Of a stretch of 64,000 bases of DNA, positions 17,791 to 25,708 are shown one piece after another. The position numbers and the translations under genes are program-made. This stretch comes from Pseudomonas syringae (GTDB lineage Bacteria > Pseudomonadota > Gammaproteobacteria > Pseudomonadales > Pseudomonadaceae). The stretch covers positions 62,001 to 126,000 of the forward strand of contig NZ_JPQU01000056.1 of the NCBI RefSeq assembly GCF_000737245.1. Reading direction: 5' to 3'. The notes under the pieces were generated by a model. The model saw only the letters and a list, made by a program, of their open reading frames with translations, was not told the origin of the DNA and made no database searches. The stretch's first letter is position 1. Each line of letters opens with the position of its first letter.

Positions 17791-17804
17791 ATTCAACTAT
17801 GAAT
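17791..17804. promoter_or_regulatory. LTTR-like palindrome in the operon promoter
   Basis: ATTCAACTATGAAT is a perfect inverted repeat with 5-bp arms. It lies in the AT-rich gap between the LysR gene and the dehydrogenase gene. The size and shape fit the T-N10/11-A palindrome bound by LysR regulators, about 114-127 bp before the operon start codon. An AT-rich stretch at 17760-17830 makes this the probable promoter zone. This is inference from position and symmetry. Confidence 0.4.
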
Positions 17805-17867
17805 TTTATTGATATAAGTACCCACAGCCTGCCGCAGCTGGGGCAATGGGTAACACTCAGAGAGTAT

Positions 17868-18785
17868 TCAGGCGAGTTCGGAGTGATCGGTATACAGACT
17901 GGCGCCTTCGCGCTTGAGCAAATCAACCATATAAGCGGTGGGAGGCGAGATGTAGGCTTCGCGGCGGGTGACCAGGCCGAAGCTGCGCTTCATGGTGGTT
18001 TCAGGCAGTGGCACTTCGCGCAGGGTCGCACCGATTTTCCCCACCCCCAGGTTATGCCGAGAAATGAAGCTCAACAGCGGGGTGTGCGCGATCAGCCGAG
18101 GCATCATATTGACGGAATTGGTCTGGATCTGGATCTGAGGCATATCCAGTTGATGATTGAAGAATGTATTGTCGATCCAGCGCCGCGTAGCGACCGTAGG
18201 TGCGGCCAAGACCCAGCGCCAGTTGCACAAGGCGGCCATGCTGACAGGCTTTTCAAACAGCGGATGGTCAGCGCTGGCGACCACCACCACCTCGTCCTGC
18301 AGCAGCGCGAAGGTTTCGAACTCCGCGACATCCACTGCCGACAGTGGGCATATCAGCAAGTCCAACTGGCCGGTGCGCAACGCGTTGAGCAACATATCGT
18401 TCTGCCCGGTGATCAACTCCAGCGTCAAGTCCGGTGCTGTCTCCAGCAACAGGGAAACCAGACTCGGCAGCAGGAATTCGGCGGCCGTCGGCCCGCAGCC
18501 TAGGCGTACATTGCCCACGGTACCTTTGGCGAAGTCCTGAATTTCCCGCCGGGTTTCCTGCACCCCTTGCCGTAAATGCCGGGCCCGCATCAGCAGCAGT
18601 TCTCCGGCAGGCGTCAGACGCATGCGCCGCCCTTCCCTGAAAAACAGTGCGGTGCCTAGGTCCTGTTCCAGACGCTGGATGCTTTTGGACAGCGCTGGCT
18701 GGGTACGATGAAGCTTGTCGCCCGCACGCCCCAGATTGCCCAGGTCGGCAATGGTTTCAAAGTAGTAAAGGTCGCGTAAGTCCAT
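17868..18785 (-). CDS. LysR-family regulator of the downstream operon
   Basis: A 305-residue LTTR with an N-terminal HTH (LYYFETIADLGNLGRAGDKL, then QPALSKSIQRLEQDLGTALF) and a periplasmic-binding-like effector domain. It lies directly upstream of, and in the same direction as, the catabolic operon (17677 to 12294), separated by 190 bp. That differs from the usual divergent arrangement. The start is not certain: MDLRDL at 18783-18785 is the conserved LysR opening, and MESARM begins 15 bases upstream. It probably controls the dehydrogenase-to-CoA-transferase operon. Confidence 0.85.
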   Translation of the reverse strand: MDLRDLYYFETIADLGNLGRAGDKLHRTQPALSKSIQRLEQDLGTALFFREGRRMRLTPAGELLLMRARHLRQGVQETRREIQDFAKGTVGNVRLGCGPTAAEFLLPSLVSLLLETAPDLTLELITGQNDMLLNALRTGQLDLLICPLSAVDVAEFETFALLQDEVVVVASADHPLFEKPVSMAALCNWRWVLAAPTVATRRWIDNTFFNHQLDMPQIQIQTNSVNMMPRLIAHTPLLSFISRHNLGVGKIGATLREVPLPETTMKRSFGLVTRREAYISPPTAYMVDLLKREGASLYTDHSELA

Positions 18786-18890
18786 CCTGGCGGATTCCAT
18801 GTGGCGTTGAGCGACCGCCATGATGATGGCTGCGGGGTTGGGATACGAGGGGAAAATCAAAGCGCGCTCTTACGGGCGGAATGCGATCTC

Positions 18891-18980
18891 TGTGGGAGCG
18901 GTGCTTGCCCGCGATACGGGCGACGCGGTTTACCAGGCTTACCGCGTCATCGTCCATCGCGAGCAAGCTCGGCTCCTACA
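18891..18980. repeat. REPIN (TGTGGGAGCGGTGCTTGCC type), copy 1
   Basis: The left arm TGTGGGAGCGGTGCTTGCCC and the right arm GCGAGCAAGCTCGGCTCCTACA are inverted. Between them are GCGACGCGGTTTACCAG and ACCGCGTCATCG. A half element (AGCGCGCTCTTACGGG) precedes it at 18861. The spacing between it and the next copy is 15 bases. Confidence 0.85.
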
Positions 18981-18995
18981 GACGAGCGCCGAACC

Positions 18996-19085
18996 TGTGG
19001 GAGCGGTGCTTGCCCGCGATTTGGGCGACGCGGTTTACCAGTCATACCGCGTCATCGTTCATCGCGAGCAAGCGCGCTCCGACGG
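18996..19085. repeat. REPIN (TGTGGGAGCGGTGCTTGCC type), copy 2
   Basis: A second copy, directly following the first, with the same left arm and the right arm GCGAGCAAGCGCGCTCCGACGG. The core differs at a few bases from copy 1. With the half element before it, 18860-19090 is a REP-only stretch between the LysR gene and yqaA. Confidence 0.85.
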
Positions 19086-19137
19086 ACCAGTGGGTCAGGC
19101 ATAATGCCGCTCCAACTCGAATCTGGCCGATAAATAC

Positions 19138-19578
19138 GTGTTTGAGCTAACCAGCTATCTGGGCCTATTTGTCGCGGCATTCGGCGCCGCAACGCTGCTG
19201 CCCCTGCAATCGGAAGCGCTGCTGGTGGGCATGCTGATTTCGCACAACTATTCGATCCTGCTGCTGGTGGTGGTCGCCAGCGCCGGCAACGTGTTGGGTT
19301 CGCTGGTGAACTGGTACATCGGCCGCTCAATCGAACATTTCCGGGACAGGCGCTGGTTCCCGCTGAAACAGCACCAATTGGAAAAAGCTCAGGTGACTTA
19401 CCGTCGGTTCGGGCGCTGGAGCTTACTGGCCAGTTGGGTGCCGGTCATTGGTGATCCCATCACCATGATCGCTGGCATCATGCGTGAGCCACTCTGGAGT
19501 TTCCTGATCATCGTGACCTTGGCAAAGATGGCCCGCTATCTGGTGCTGACGGCTTTGACGCTGGGATGGATGGCTTAG
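19138..19578 (+). CDS. yqaA: YqaA/DedA-type small membrane protein
   Basis: A 146-residue inner-membrane protein with about four hydrophobic segments. The pattern LGLFVAAFGAATLLPLQSEAL, GNVLGSLVNWYIGR, and FGRWSLLASWVPVIGDPITMIAG matches YqaA, a short branch of the DedA/SNARE-associated family. DedA proteins affect membrane integrity and lipid flipping; this one has no proven role. It starts with GTG at 19138 and no clear ribosome-binding site. It converges with trmK. Confidence 0.82.
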   Translation: MFELTSYLGLFVAAFGAATLLPLQSEALLVGMLISHNYSILLLVVVASAGNVLGSLVNWYIGRSIEHFRDRRWFPLKQHQLEKAQVTYRRFGRWSLLASWVPVIGDPITMIAGIMREPLWSFLIIVTLAKMARYLVLTALTLGWMA

Positions 19579-19594
19579 GCGGTGTGGATCCGGC

Positions 19595-20290
19595 TCACTC
19601 CAGCAACGCTCTGATCCACCGAGTCTGGCGGGTCACCTCTTGCAGCTTCTCCTCGGGCACCACCTGCAGGGCGCGGGCGAAGTTGTTCAGGGTCTGCTGC
19701 TTGTAGCGCAGGATCCGCGTCCATTTGTCGAGAAATGCCGGGCTTCGCACCTGCATCTGCAGCGGGCCGAAGTACAACTGCTCGGGGGTGTACAACACCG
19801 ACCCGATCCGCTCGGCGACGATGATTTCATAGTGAAAGCGGTTTTCTTTCAGCAGCTCCTCGAAGAGGATGCGATAACCATTTTCCATCAGCCATTGCCG
19901 CAGGGGCTGCTCGCCACCGTTGGGTTGCAGGATCAGTCGTTCATCGCCGCTCAATCGCGCTTTACCATCGTCGAGGATGTCACGAATGGTCTCGCCGCCC
20001 ATGCCGCAGATGCTGATCGCCGTGATCCCGTCAGCCGGCTCTATGGCCATCAGACCATTGGCATGGCGCACACTGATTTGCTGCTCTAGATCGTTCTCGC
20101 GCACGGTTCGTTCAGCGGCGTGAAAAGGCGTAATCGCCACCTCCCCCGCCACTGCCGACGTGATGACACCACGGCGCATCAACGCCACGGGCAAGTAACC
20201 GTGATCGGAGCCGATATCCGCCAGGCGTGCACCCGCCGGCACATGCGCCGCCACCCGTTCCAGGCGCATAGACAATGTCTGTTGGTTCAC
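19595..20290 (-). CDS. trmK: tRNA (adenine-N1)-methyltransferase, TrmK family
   Basis: A 231-residue SAM-dependent methyltransferase. It starts with GTG (20288-20290), preceded by GGGG. It shows SMRLERVAAHVPAGARLADI, then SDHGYLPVAL (SAM motif), AISICGMGGETIRDIL, LILQPNGGEQPLRQWL, and the C-terminal coiled helical part. This is the TrmK pattern, the enzyme that methylates A22 in tRNA. In proteobacteria the family is less studied, so the exact target is inferred. It is monocistronic. Confidence 0.85.
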   Translation of the reverse strand: MNQQTLSMRLERVAAHVPAGARLADIGSDHGYLPVALMRRGVITSAVAGEVAITPFHAAERTVRENDLEQQISVRHANGLMAIEPADGITAISICGMGGETIRDILDDGKARLSGDERLILQPNGGEQPLRQWLMENGYRILFEELLKENRFHYEIIVAERIGSVLYTPEQLYFGPLQMQVRSPAFLDKWTRILRYKQQTLNNFARALQVVPEEKLQEVTRQTRWIRALLE

Positions 20291-20376
20291 TCTCAGCCCC
20301 TTTTAATCATCGGGGCGCGATTCTAGGTGTACCGACGGGTTTCAACTACCCCAACCTTGTGGGGGTCAATCATCCT

Positions 20377-21303
20377 CTAATCGTAAAACGGCTCGACCAA
20401 GGTCCGGCTTCCCACGAAGAAACTGTCCGCCACCAGTCGTAACGGCTGCAGGTCCAGATCACTGGCTTTGTCGCCAATCAACTGCTGAAAATGGCGATAC
20501 ACCGCCGCATATTCACCCTCTTGCGAGACCGTCTGGCGCACCTCATCAATGCTCAACACGGCACCGCCGTTGTCCAGGCGCAACACGCCCTCTGCGCAAC
20601 GAATCTCGATGCTCCAGAGCTCATCATGACCGTGATCAAAATCGAATTCTGCGCGTACATCGAGGCGCTGCGGGTCAGACATTTTGATGGACGCAGCCAT
20701 AGGTGACTGGCAGTTGTTCGGCACTCGCAAATCCGCTGATTCGACGAACAGCGGCAGCGGCAGCAGATGGGTCACGATGGACAAGGCATTGATGCCAGGA
20801 TCGAAAACACCCAAGCCACCGGGTTGCCAGATCCACGCCTGGCCCGGATGCCATTTGCGTACGTCTTCCTTCCAGTCGATTTGCACGCTCTGCAGGGTGC
20901 GCGTCGACAACCAGTCACGGGCGGCTTCGATGCCGGGGGCGTAGCGTGAATGCCAGGCGAAAAAGCCCGTGACGCCCTGTTGCTGTGCCTGGCTGACCAA
21001 TGCCATGGCTTCACCCAAGGTCGCGCACGGCGGCTTCTCGACCAGCACGTGTTTGCCGGCAGCGATTGCTTGTTGCACCAGGGCGAATCGACCTTGAGGT
21101 GGCGTGCAGAACGCTATCGCATCCACGGGCGGGCCGTTCTCCAGCAACTCACTCAATGACTTGAAATTCTCGACCCCGGCACAGGGTTGCCCTTGGGTCG
21201 CTACAGACACCAATACAAACCCGGGATTGGCGTTGATCGCGGGTACGTGCTGATCCTGAGCAATTTTGCCGTAGCCCACCAGACCGAGACGGATCGGTTG
21301 CAT
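20377..21303 (-). CDS. Gfo/Idh/MocA-family sugar dehydrogenase (galactose-1-DH-like)
   Basis: A 308-residue NAD(P)-dependent oxidoreductase. The N-terminus shows the dinucleotide-binding motif GLVGYGKIAQDQHVPAI, then the EKP loop HVLVEKPPCATLGEAM, and the C-terminal alpha/beta domain with WKEDVRKWHPGQAWIW and GVFDPGINALSIVTHLL. The last segments strongly resemble D-galactose 1-dehydrogenase of P. fluorescens, so it may oxidise galactose or arabinose to the lactone. No sugar operon is adjacent. Confidence 0.82.
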   Translation of the reverse strand: MQPIRLGLVGYGKIAQDQHVPAINANPGFVLVSVATQGQPCAGVENFKSLSELLENGPPVDAIAFCTPPQGRFALVQQAIAAGKHVLVEKPPCATLGEAMALVSQAQQQGVTGFFAWHSRYAPGIEAARDWLSTRTLQSVQIDWKEDVRKWHPGQAWIWQPGGLGVFDPGINALSIVTHLLPLPLFVESADLRVPNNCQSPMAASIKMSDPQRLDVRAEFDFDHGHDELWSIEIRCAEGVLRLDNGGAVLSIDEVRQTVSQEGEYAAVYRHFQQLIGDKASDLDLQPLRLVADSFFVGSRTLVEPFYD

Positions 21304-21979
21304 GCATGACTCCTGTTTTGTATTTATTTTTTGGGAACTAGCGTGAGAAGCAATGCGTCAAGACTACGTATATGCAACGGGGAAGTCATTAAGGGGTAGA
21401 GACGTCCGCGAGGAAGCACTCAGTGGGGCGTTTGTATCTTTAAAGGGGTCATGGATCCAAAAAAGCACTCAATGGGGTGACACATGGAGACAATGGTCTA
21501 CGCTCCAATCAGTTCAGGACGCATTGACTCCCCTAATGTCTTGTTGTCAAGGAGAGACTGTATGAGCCACCGAGCCAATGATTTCGGCCTCGCCGGACGG
21601 CCGATGAGAGTTGAGATTGTAACGTCTGGCAGCCGATGCGCTGCCCAGCTCACCCCCTGCCATAGGGGGCTCGAAAACCTTCAGCAGCGCGTCTTCTGCC
21701 ACGCAAACGTGTCTTTCGGCCGTAGCGATCATGACCGTTGGTCAGGACGCTGGCGCGCGTCACACGACACCCATCACGCACAGCAGGCTTACCCGCCTGT
21801 TCTTCCCGCTAATCAAGGCGGCGGTGGCCTGCGCCCCGGTAATACTCATCCTTTTTGATAACGCCGCCCATCACCGGATAGCGATGGGCATCGACGTGGA
21901 ATTTTCCGGCAGTTGACCGCTACGAACGTTTTAAACGCTTCGCGGAATGGCCTCTGATGGAACACGCGAGGACGATTTT
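21304..21979. other. Gene-poor interval before pilX
   Basis: I find no confident gene here. Two short direct copies of AAGCACTCARTGGGG lie at 21414-21428 and 21463-21477. A good ribosome-binding site (AAGGAGAG, about 21549-21556) precedes an ATG whose product is not protein-like (see the separate entry). This is where pilV and pilW would sit in a complete minor-pilin cluster, but I cannot see them. Confidence 0.5.
21562..21858 (+). CDS. Doubtful ORF with a good ribosome-binding site
   Basis: A frame of 98 codons starting MSHRANDFGLAGRPMRVEIV. It is preceded by AAGGAGAG with 5-nt spacing, but the sequence is rich in Arg, His and Ser, has no recognisable fold, and looks like random coding. It may be a decayed gene whose start survived. 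I include it with low confidence. Confidence 0.2.
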   Translation: MSHRANDFGLAGRPMRVEIVTSGSRCAAQLTPCHRGLENLQQRVFCHANVSFGRSDHDRWSGRWRASHDTHHAQQAYPPVLPANQGGGGLRPGNTHPF

Positions 21980-22477
21980 ATGCGCCAGACACGAGCGAAC
22001 TTATATACCCGGCAGCGCGGCATGGTGTTGGTGGTCAGCCTGGTGTTTCTTCTGCTGCTGTCGATGTTGGGTGTTTCTTCGATGCAAAGTGCAGCACTTC
22101 AAGAAAAGATGGCCAGCAGCCTCGGCTTTCGTAATCAGTCTTTCCAAATTGCGGAAGCGGTTCTGCGTACCGGAGAGAGCTCGATACTGGCTAATGGTTT
22201 TTCCCTGGCGCGTTGCACCTATTGTTTACCGCCGCCTGAATCAACAAGGGTAGTGGCCAGCGGGACTTACAGCGGCGCAGGGGCGAGTTCTGGCCTGCCG
22301 TGGATTGCCTCGGGCGGGGGCTTCTATCTGATACAGAATCTGGGACAGACTATGACGCCCGTCGTGCTGCCGTCGGTCTGTTCAGGCGGCGCGACAGTCA
22401 CGCTTTACCGGGTAACTTCGGTCAGTACTCAAGGCACGTCCAGATCGGTGCTGGAGAGTGTTTATGGGACTTGCTAG
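21980..22477 (+). CDS. pilX: Type IV pilus minor pilin PilX-like
   Basis: A 165-residue prepilin-like protein. A short basic leader (TRQRG) is followed by the hydrophobic helix MVLVVSLVFLLLLSMLGVSS, with the predicted cleavage after G. Then comes the PilX-type block AALQEKMASSLGFRNQSFQI and AEAVLRTGE. The ATG at 21980 has GAGG 8-10 bases upstream. It overlaps pilY1 by 14 bases, so the two are translationally coupled. PilX and PilY1 cooperate at the pilus tip in initiation and adhesion. The other minor pilins are not adjacent. The Cys-rich C-terminal half (C-T-Y-C, and two later Cys) is typical of secreted pilins. Confidence 0.85.
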   Translation: MRQTRANLYTRQRGMVLVVSLVFLLLLSMLGVSSMQSAALQEKMASSLGFRNQSFQIAEAVLRTGESSILANGFSLARCTYCLPPPESTRVVASGTYSGAGASSGLPWIASGGGFYLIQNLGQTMTPVVLPSVCSGGATVTLYRVTSVSTQGTSRSVLESVYGTC

Positions 22478-25400
22478 GTTGCTGCACCGTGCAATGAAGT
22501 TTGTCTACGGCGTGCTGCTTGCCTTGTACTTGATGGCACCGGCTTATGCGTTTACGCCTGCGCCCGCGCCATTGTTGAATTCGTCAGTCGTACCGTCCAA
22601 CGTCATGCTGCTGATTGATAACTCCCAGAGCATGTACAACATTATCTGGTCGTCCAGTTTCGACGCGTCCGTCACGACCCGGCCTCCAGTACGCTACTAC
22701 TACACCTGCATAGGCCTATTAGGCATCGTGATTCCATGCCTGACTCCGACCACTATTACCGGGACCGAAACGGTATCTGTGGGAGAGCTTTCGGCACTGA
22801 GCCTACTGGGGTTATCGGTAAATTGCCTGGTGGGCGGCGTACCGGTTTATCGAGGCGCTCTTCAATATTGCATGAAGCTGCCTGATCCGGCAGGCGGTGG
22901 ATTGACCCGCTACACGGCCGATTATTTATCCTGGCTGATCGATACCTTTCCGGTCACGGGTGGCCTGATTGATGTGACGGCTGGGCAAATTCCCACCCAG
23001 TACCGTATGGGCGTGGCCAAGTCGGTGGCGACCAGTCTGGTAGCCGCCAATCCCACGCTGCGCATGGGGCTTGCTGCCTACAACGATCCGGTGAACGGCA
23101 ACCCTGGGCCCGGCGGGCGAATCGTCAGCAATGTGCTCGATCTTTCCCCGGTCACTAAAACCAAATACCAACCCACGGAAGTCACCCAGGCCCAAGCGAC
23201 TGCCAATATCAAAACCTTGCAAAACTCCATCAATGCATTGGTCCCGTCAGCCAATTCGCCCATGGCTGAAACCTACTACGAAGTGACCCGATATTTTCGA
23301 GGCCTCCAGCCCTTCTACAATTCAACTCCCACCCGATACACCAGCCCGATCCAGTATCGCTGCCAGAAAAACTACGGCGTGGTCATTACTGATGGCTTGC
23401 CGACGTATGACCGCACCTTCCCCACCAATGATCCTGATGACGTGCTCAATACCTCGCGATCCCTCCCTAATTGGGATTTGAACGCGGCCAACGATGGCAC
23501 CAACCTCAGCGGTGACGCCGAGGGCAATACGCTTTACCTGGACGATATTGCAAAGTTCGCTTTCGACATCGATATGCGCAAAGCAGCCGAAGGGAATGAT
23601 CTGTCGGCCAAGAGCTGGGATGACCCCAGCTTCGCTCAACAGAACATGAACACCTACACCATTGGTTTCACCACCAGTAACCAGATGCTGATCGACGCCG
23701 CCGACAGTGCTCATGGTCGTGGCAGGTACTACCAGGCCAACGACAGCGCCGGCCTGTCCGGCTCATTGCAGCTCGCACTGAGCAACATTTTCAGTGTCTA
23801 CGCGGCGGCTGGCTCTGGCACCGGCGGCGGCGCGTCCAACTCCTCGACCTTGACCGCCGGTGCCCGCTACTACCAGTCGTTTTATGACCCCAGCGATTGG
23901 CACGGCACGATCAACGCCTTTGATGTCGACGCAACGACGGGCGCATTGAGCGCGGCAAAATGGTCCACCGACACGACGGTTGTCACGGGAGCGACTGCGC
24001 CGGTTTTTGAATCCTGGAGCACGGCTACCACGCCCGCCAGGATCACCCTGAATTACTCCAATTTCTCCACGGCACAACAGGCCACTCTCAACACCGGCTT
24101 ACCAACCGGGGTCACCGGAGCCCAATTAATCAACTGGACCATGGGTACGGCCAGTCCCGGCCTGCGGGCGCGGACCCGGCTGCTCGGGGATATCGTCAAC
24201 TCCCCCCTGATCGCCGCCCTGCCGACTGACAAGACATCGGTCGATATCGCCGGTAATACCAGTTACAGCAATTACGTAACGACCAAAGCCAGCAACATGA
24301 CGCCCAGTGTGCTGGTCAATGCCAATGACGGGTTCTTCAACGTGCTGAACGCTGACGGCACACGTCGTTACGCCTACATGCCATCCACCGCACTGCCCGC
24401 GCTGGCGAGCATCGCGACTCCCGGCTATGGCTCCGGCATTCATAGATTTACGGTGGATGGCCCGCTCGCAGTGTTTGACGCGCAATTGGGCAACGCCTGG
24501 CGCACCATCGCGTTTGGTGGAGTGGGCGCGGGAGGTAAAGCCTATTTCGCGATCAAGCTGTATGAGAGTAATAACACGCCTGTCGCACTGTGGGAGGTAA
24601 AGGCACCCGACGTACCGTCTGCTTCAAACCCATTCAACAATCTGGGTTATGCCTACTCCAAGCCAGAAGTGGCTCGCATGGCCGATGGCACCAGTATCGT
24701 GGTGCTGGGCAATGGCTACGGCAGCACTACGGGGCGTGCGTCGTTGTTCGTGCTCAATGCCAATACCGGCGCGCTGATCAAAGAGATCCAGACCCCGATG
24801 GTGGTCGATGGTGAAACCGACAACGGTCTGTCGTCGGTCAAGTTGAAGGTCAACGCACAGAACATTGTGCAAGCGGCCTATGCGGGCGACCTTAAAGGAC
24901 GTCTGTGGAAGTTTGATTTGAGCAGTACGGCCGCGACCGGCTGGGCAGTGGCCTTTGGCGGGACCAAGCCATTATTTACAGCTCCAGGTGGCCCGGCTCA
25001 GCCCATCACCGTTCAGCCGCTGCTGCTGGACCACCCCATCAACGGCAAAATCGTCTACGTCGGCACGGGCAAGTTCATGGAAGCCACTGACAAGACCACC
25101 ATCGCCCAGCAAGGGTTTTATGCAATCTGGGATGCAGACGGGGGGGGCGGGGGCATAACGCAGACCAACCTTGCGGTCCAGACCGTCGACATTGGCAGCC
25201 TGACCGGAGTCAATGGCAATACCTACTACAAATCATCGACCAACGATGTGGACTGGACCAGCAAAAAAGGCTGGTACCTGTTACTGGCCACCGACGACCC
25301 GTTTCTCGGAGAGCGGATCATTTATCCGGCGCAGACCAGCCGGGGCCGGATCATCTTCACCACCGCTGCCGTCACGTCGCTGGATCCTTGTGCCAGCGCC

Positions 25401-25682
25401 GGGACCGGCACCGGACGTTTGTTCGAGCTGGACGCGATCAAGGGCGGAATGCTCAATTATCGGGTCCTCGACACCACCGGAGACGGCAAAATAACGGCTG
25501 CAGACATTACGGTTTCTGCGGTCGCATTTCTCAATGGCATCCCCAGTAATCCGACGATCTTGACGGGGTCCGGCTCGGACCCAGACTTGAAAATCGTGAC
25601 TGATTCAGCAGCCAACAGATATGGCATGCGCGAAGCGGGTGCCTTTGGCTCTCAGCGAATCATGTGGCGCCAGATCCAGTAG
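22464..25682 (+). CDS. pilY1: Type IV pilus tip adhesin/assembly protein PilY1-like
   Basis: A 1072-residue secreted protein: signal peptide (YGVLLALYLMAPAYA), then a VWA-like N-terminal domain with the MIDAS motif DNSQS (D52, S54, S56 in LLIDNSQSM), then the PilY1/PilC beta-propeller (about 560 to the end). A calcium-loop sequence DTTGDGKITAADI at about 1003-1015 near the C-terminus matches the PilY1 site that controls pilus extension and retraction. In PAO1 the domain order is the same. The ATG at 22464 is preceded by GGAGAG; a GTG two codons upstream is an alternative. It is coupled to pilX. No pilE or pilV/W/fimU lies next to it, so this is a stand-alone pair. Confidence 0.85.
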   Translation: MGLARLLHRAMKFVYGVLLALYLMAPAYAFTPAPAPLLNSSVVPSNVMLLIDNSQSMYNIIWSSSFDASVTTRPPVRYYYTCIGLLGIVIPCLTPTTITGTETVSVGELSALSLLGLSVNCLVGGVPVYRGALQYCMKLPDPAGGGLTRYTADYLSWLIDTFPVTGGLIDVTAGQIPTQYRMGVAKSVATSLVAANPTLRMGLAAYNDPVNGNPGPGGRIVSNVLDLSPVTKTKYQPTEVTQAQATANIKTLQNSINALVPSANSPMAETYYEVTRYFRGLQPFYNSTPTRYTSPIQYRCQKNYGVVITDGLPTYDRTFPTNDPDDVLNTSRSLPNWDLNAANDGTNLSGDAEGNTLYLDDIAKFAFDIDMRKAAEGNDLSAKSWDDPSFAQQNMNTYTIGFTTSNQMLIDAADSAHGRGRYYQANDSAGLSGSLQLALSNIFSVYAAAGSGTGGGASNSSTLTAGARYYQSFYDPSDWHGTINAFDVDATTGALSAAKWSTDTTVVTGATAPVFESWSTATTPARITLNYSNFSTAQQATLNTGLPTGVTGAQLINWTMGTASPGLRARTRLLGDIVNSPLIAALPTDKTSVDIAGNTSYSNYVTTKASNMTPSVLVNANDGFFNVLNADGTRRYAYMPSTALPALASIATPGYGSGIHRFTVDGPLAVFDAQLGNAWRTIAFGGVGAGGKAYFAIKLYESNNTPVALWEVKAPDVPSASNPFNNLGYAYSKPEVARMADGTSIVVLGNGYGSTTGRASLFVLNANTGALIKEIQTPMVVDGETDNGLSSVKLKVNAQNIVQAAYAGDLKGRLWKFDLSSTAATGWAVAFGGTKPLFTAPGGPAQPITVQPLLLDHPINGKIVYVGTGKFMEATDKTTIAQQGFYAIWDADGGGGGITQTNLAVQTVDIGSLTGVNGNTYYKSSTNDVDWTSKKGWYLLLATDDPFLGERIIYPAQTSRGRIIFTTAAVTSLDPCASAGTGTGRLFELDAIKGGMLNYRVLDTTGDGKITAADITVSAVAFLNGIPSNPTILTGSGSDPDLKIVTDSAANRYGMREAGAFGSQRIMWRQIQ

Positions 25683-25708
25683 CGCATAAGCACAAGGGGG
25701 GCTTTTAC

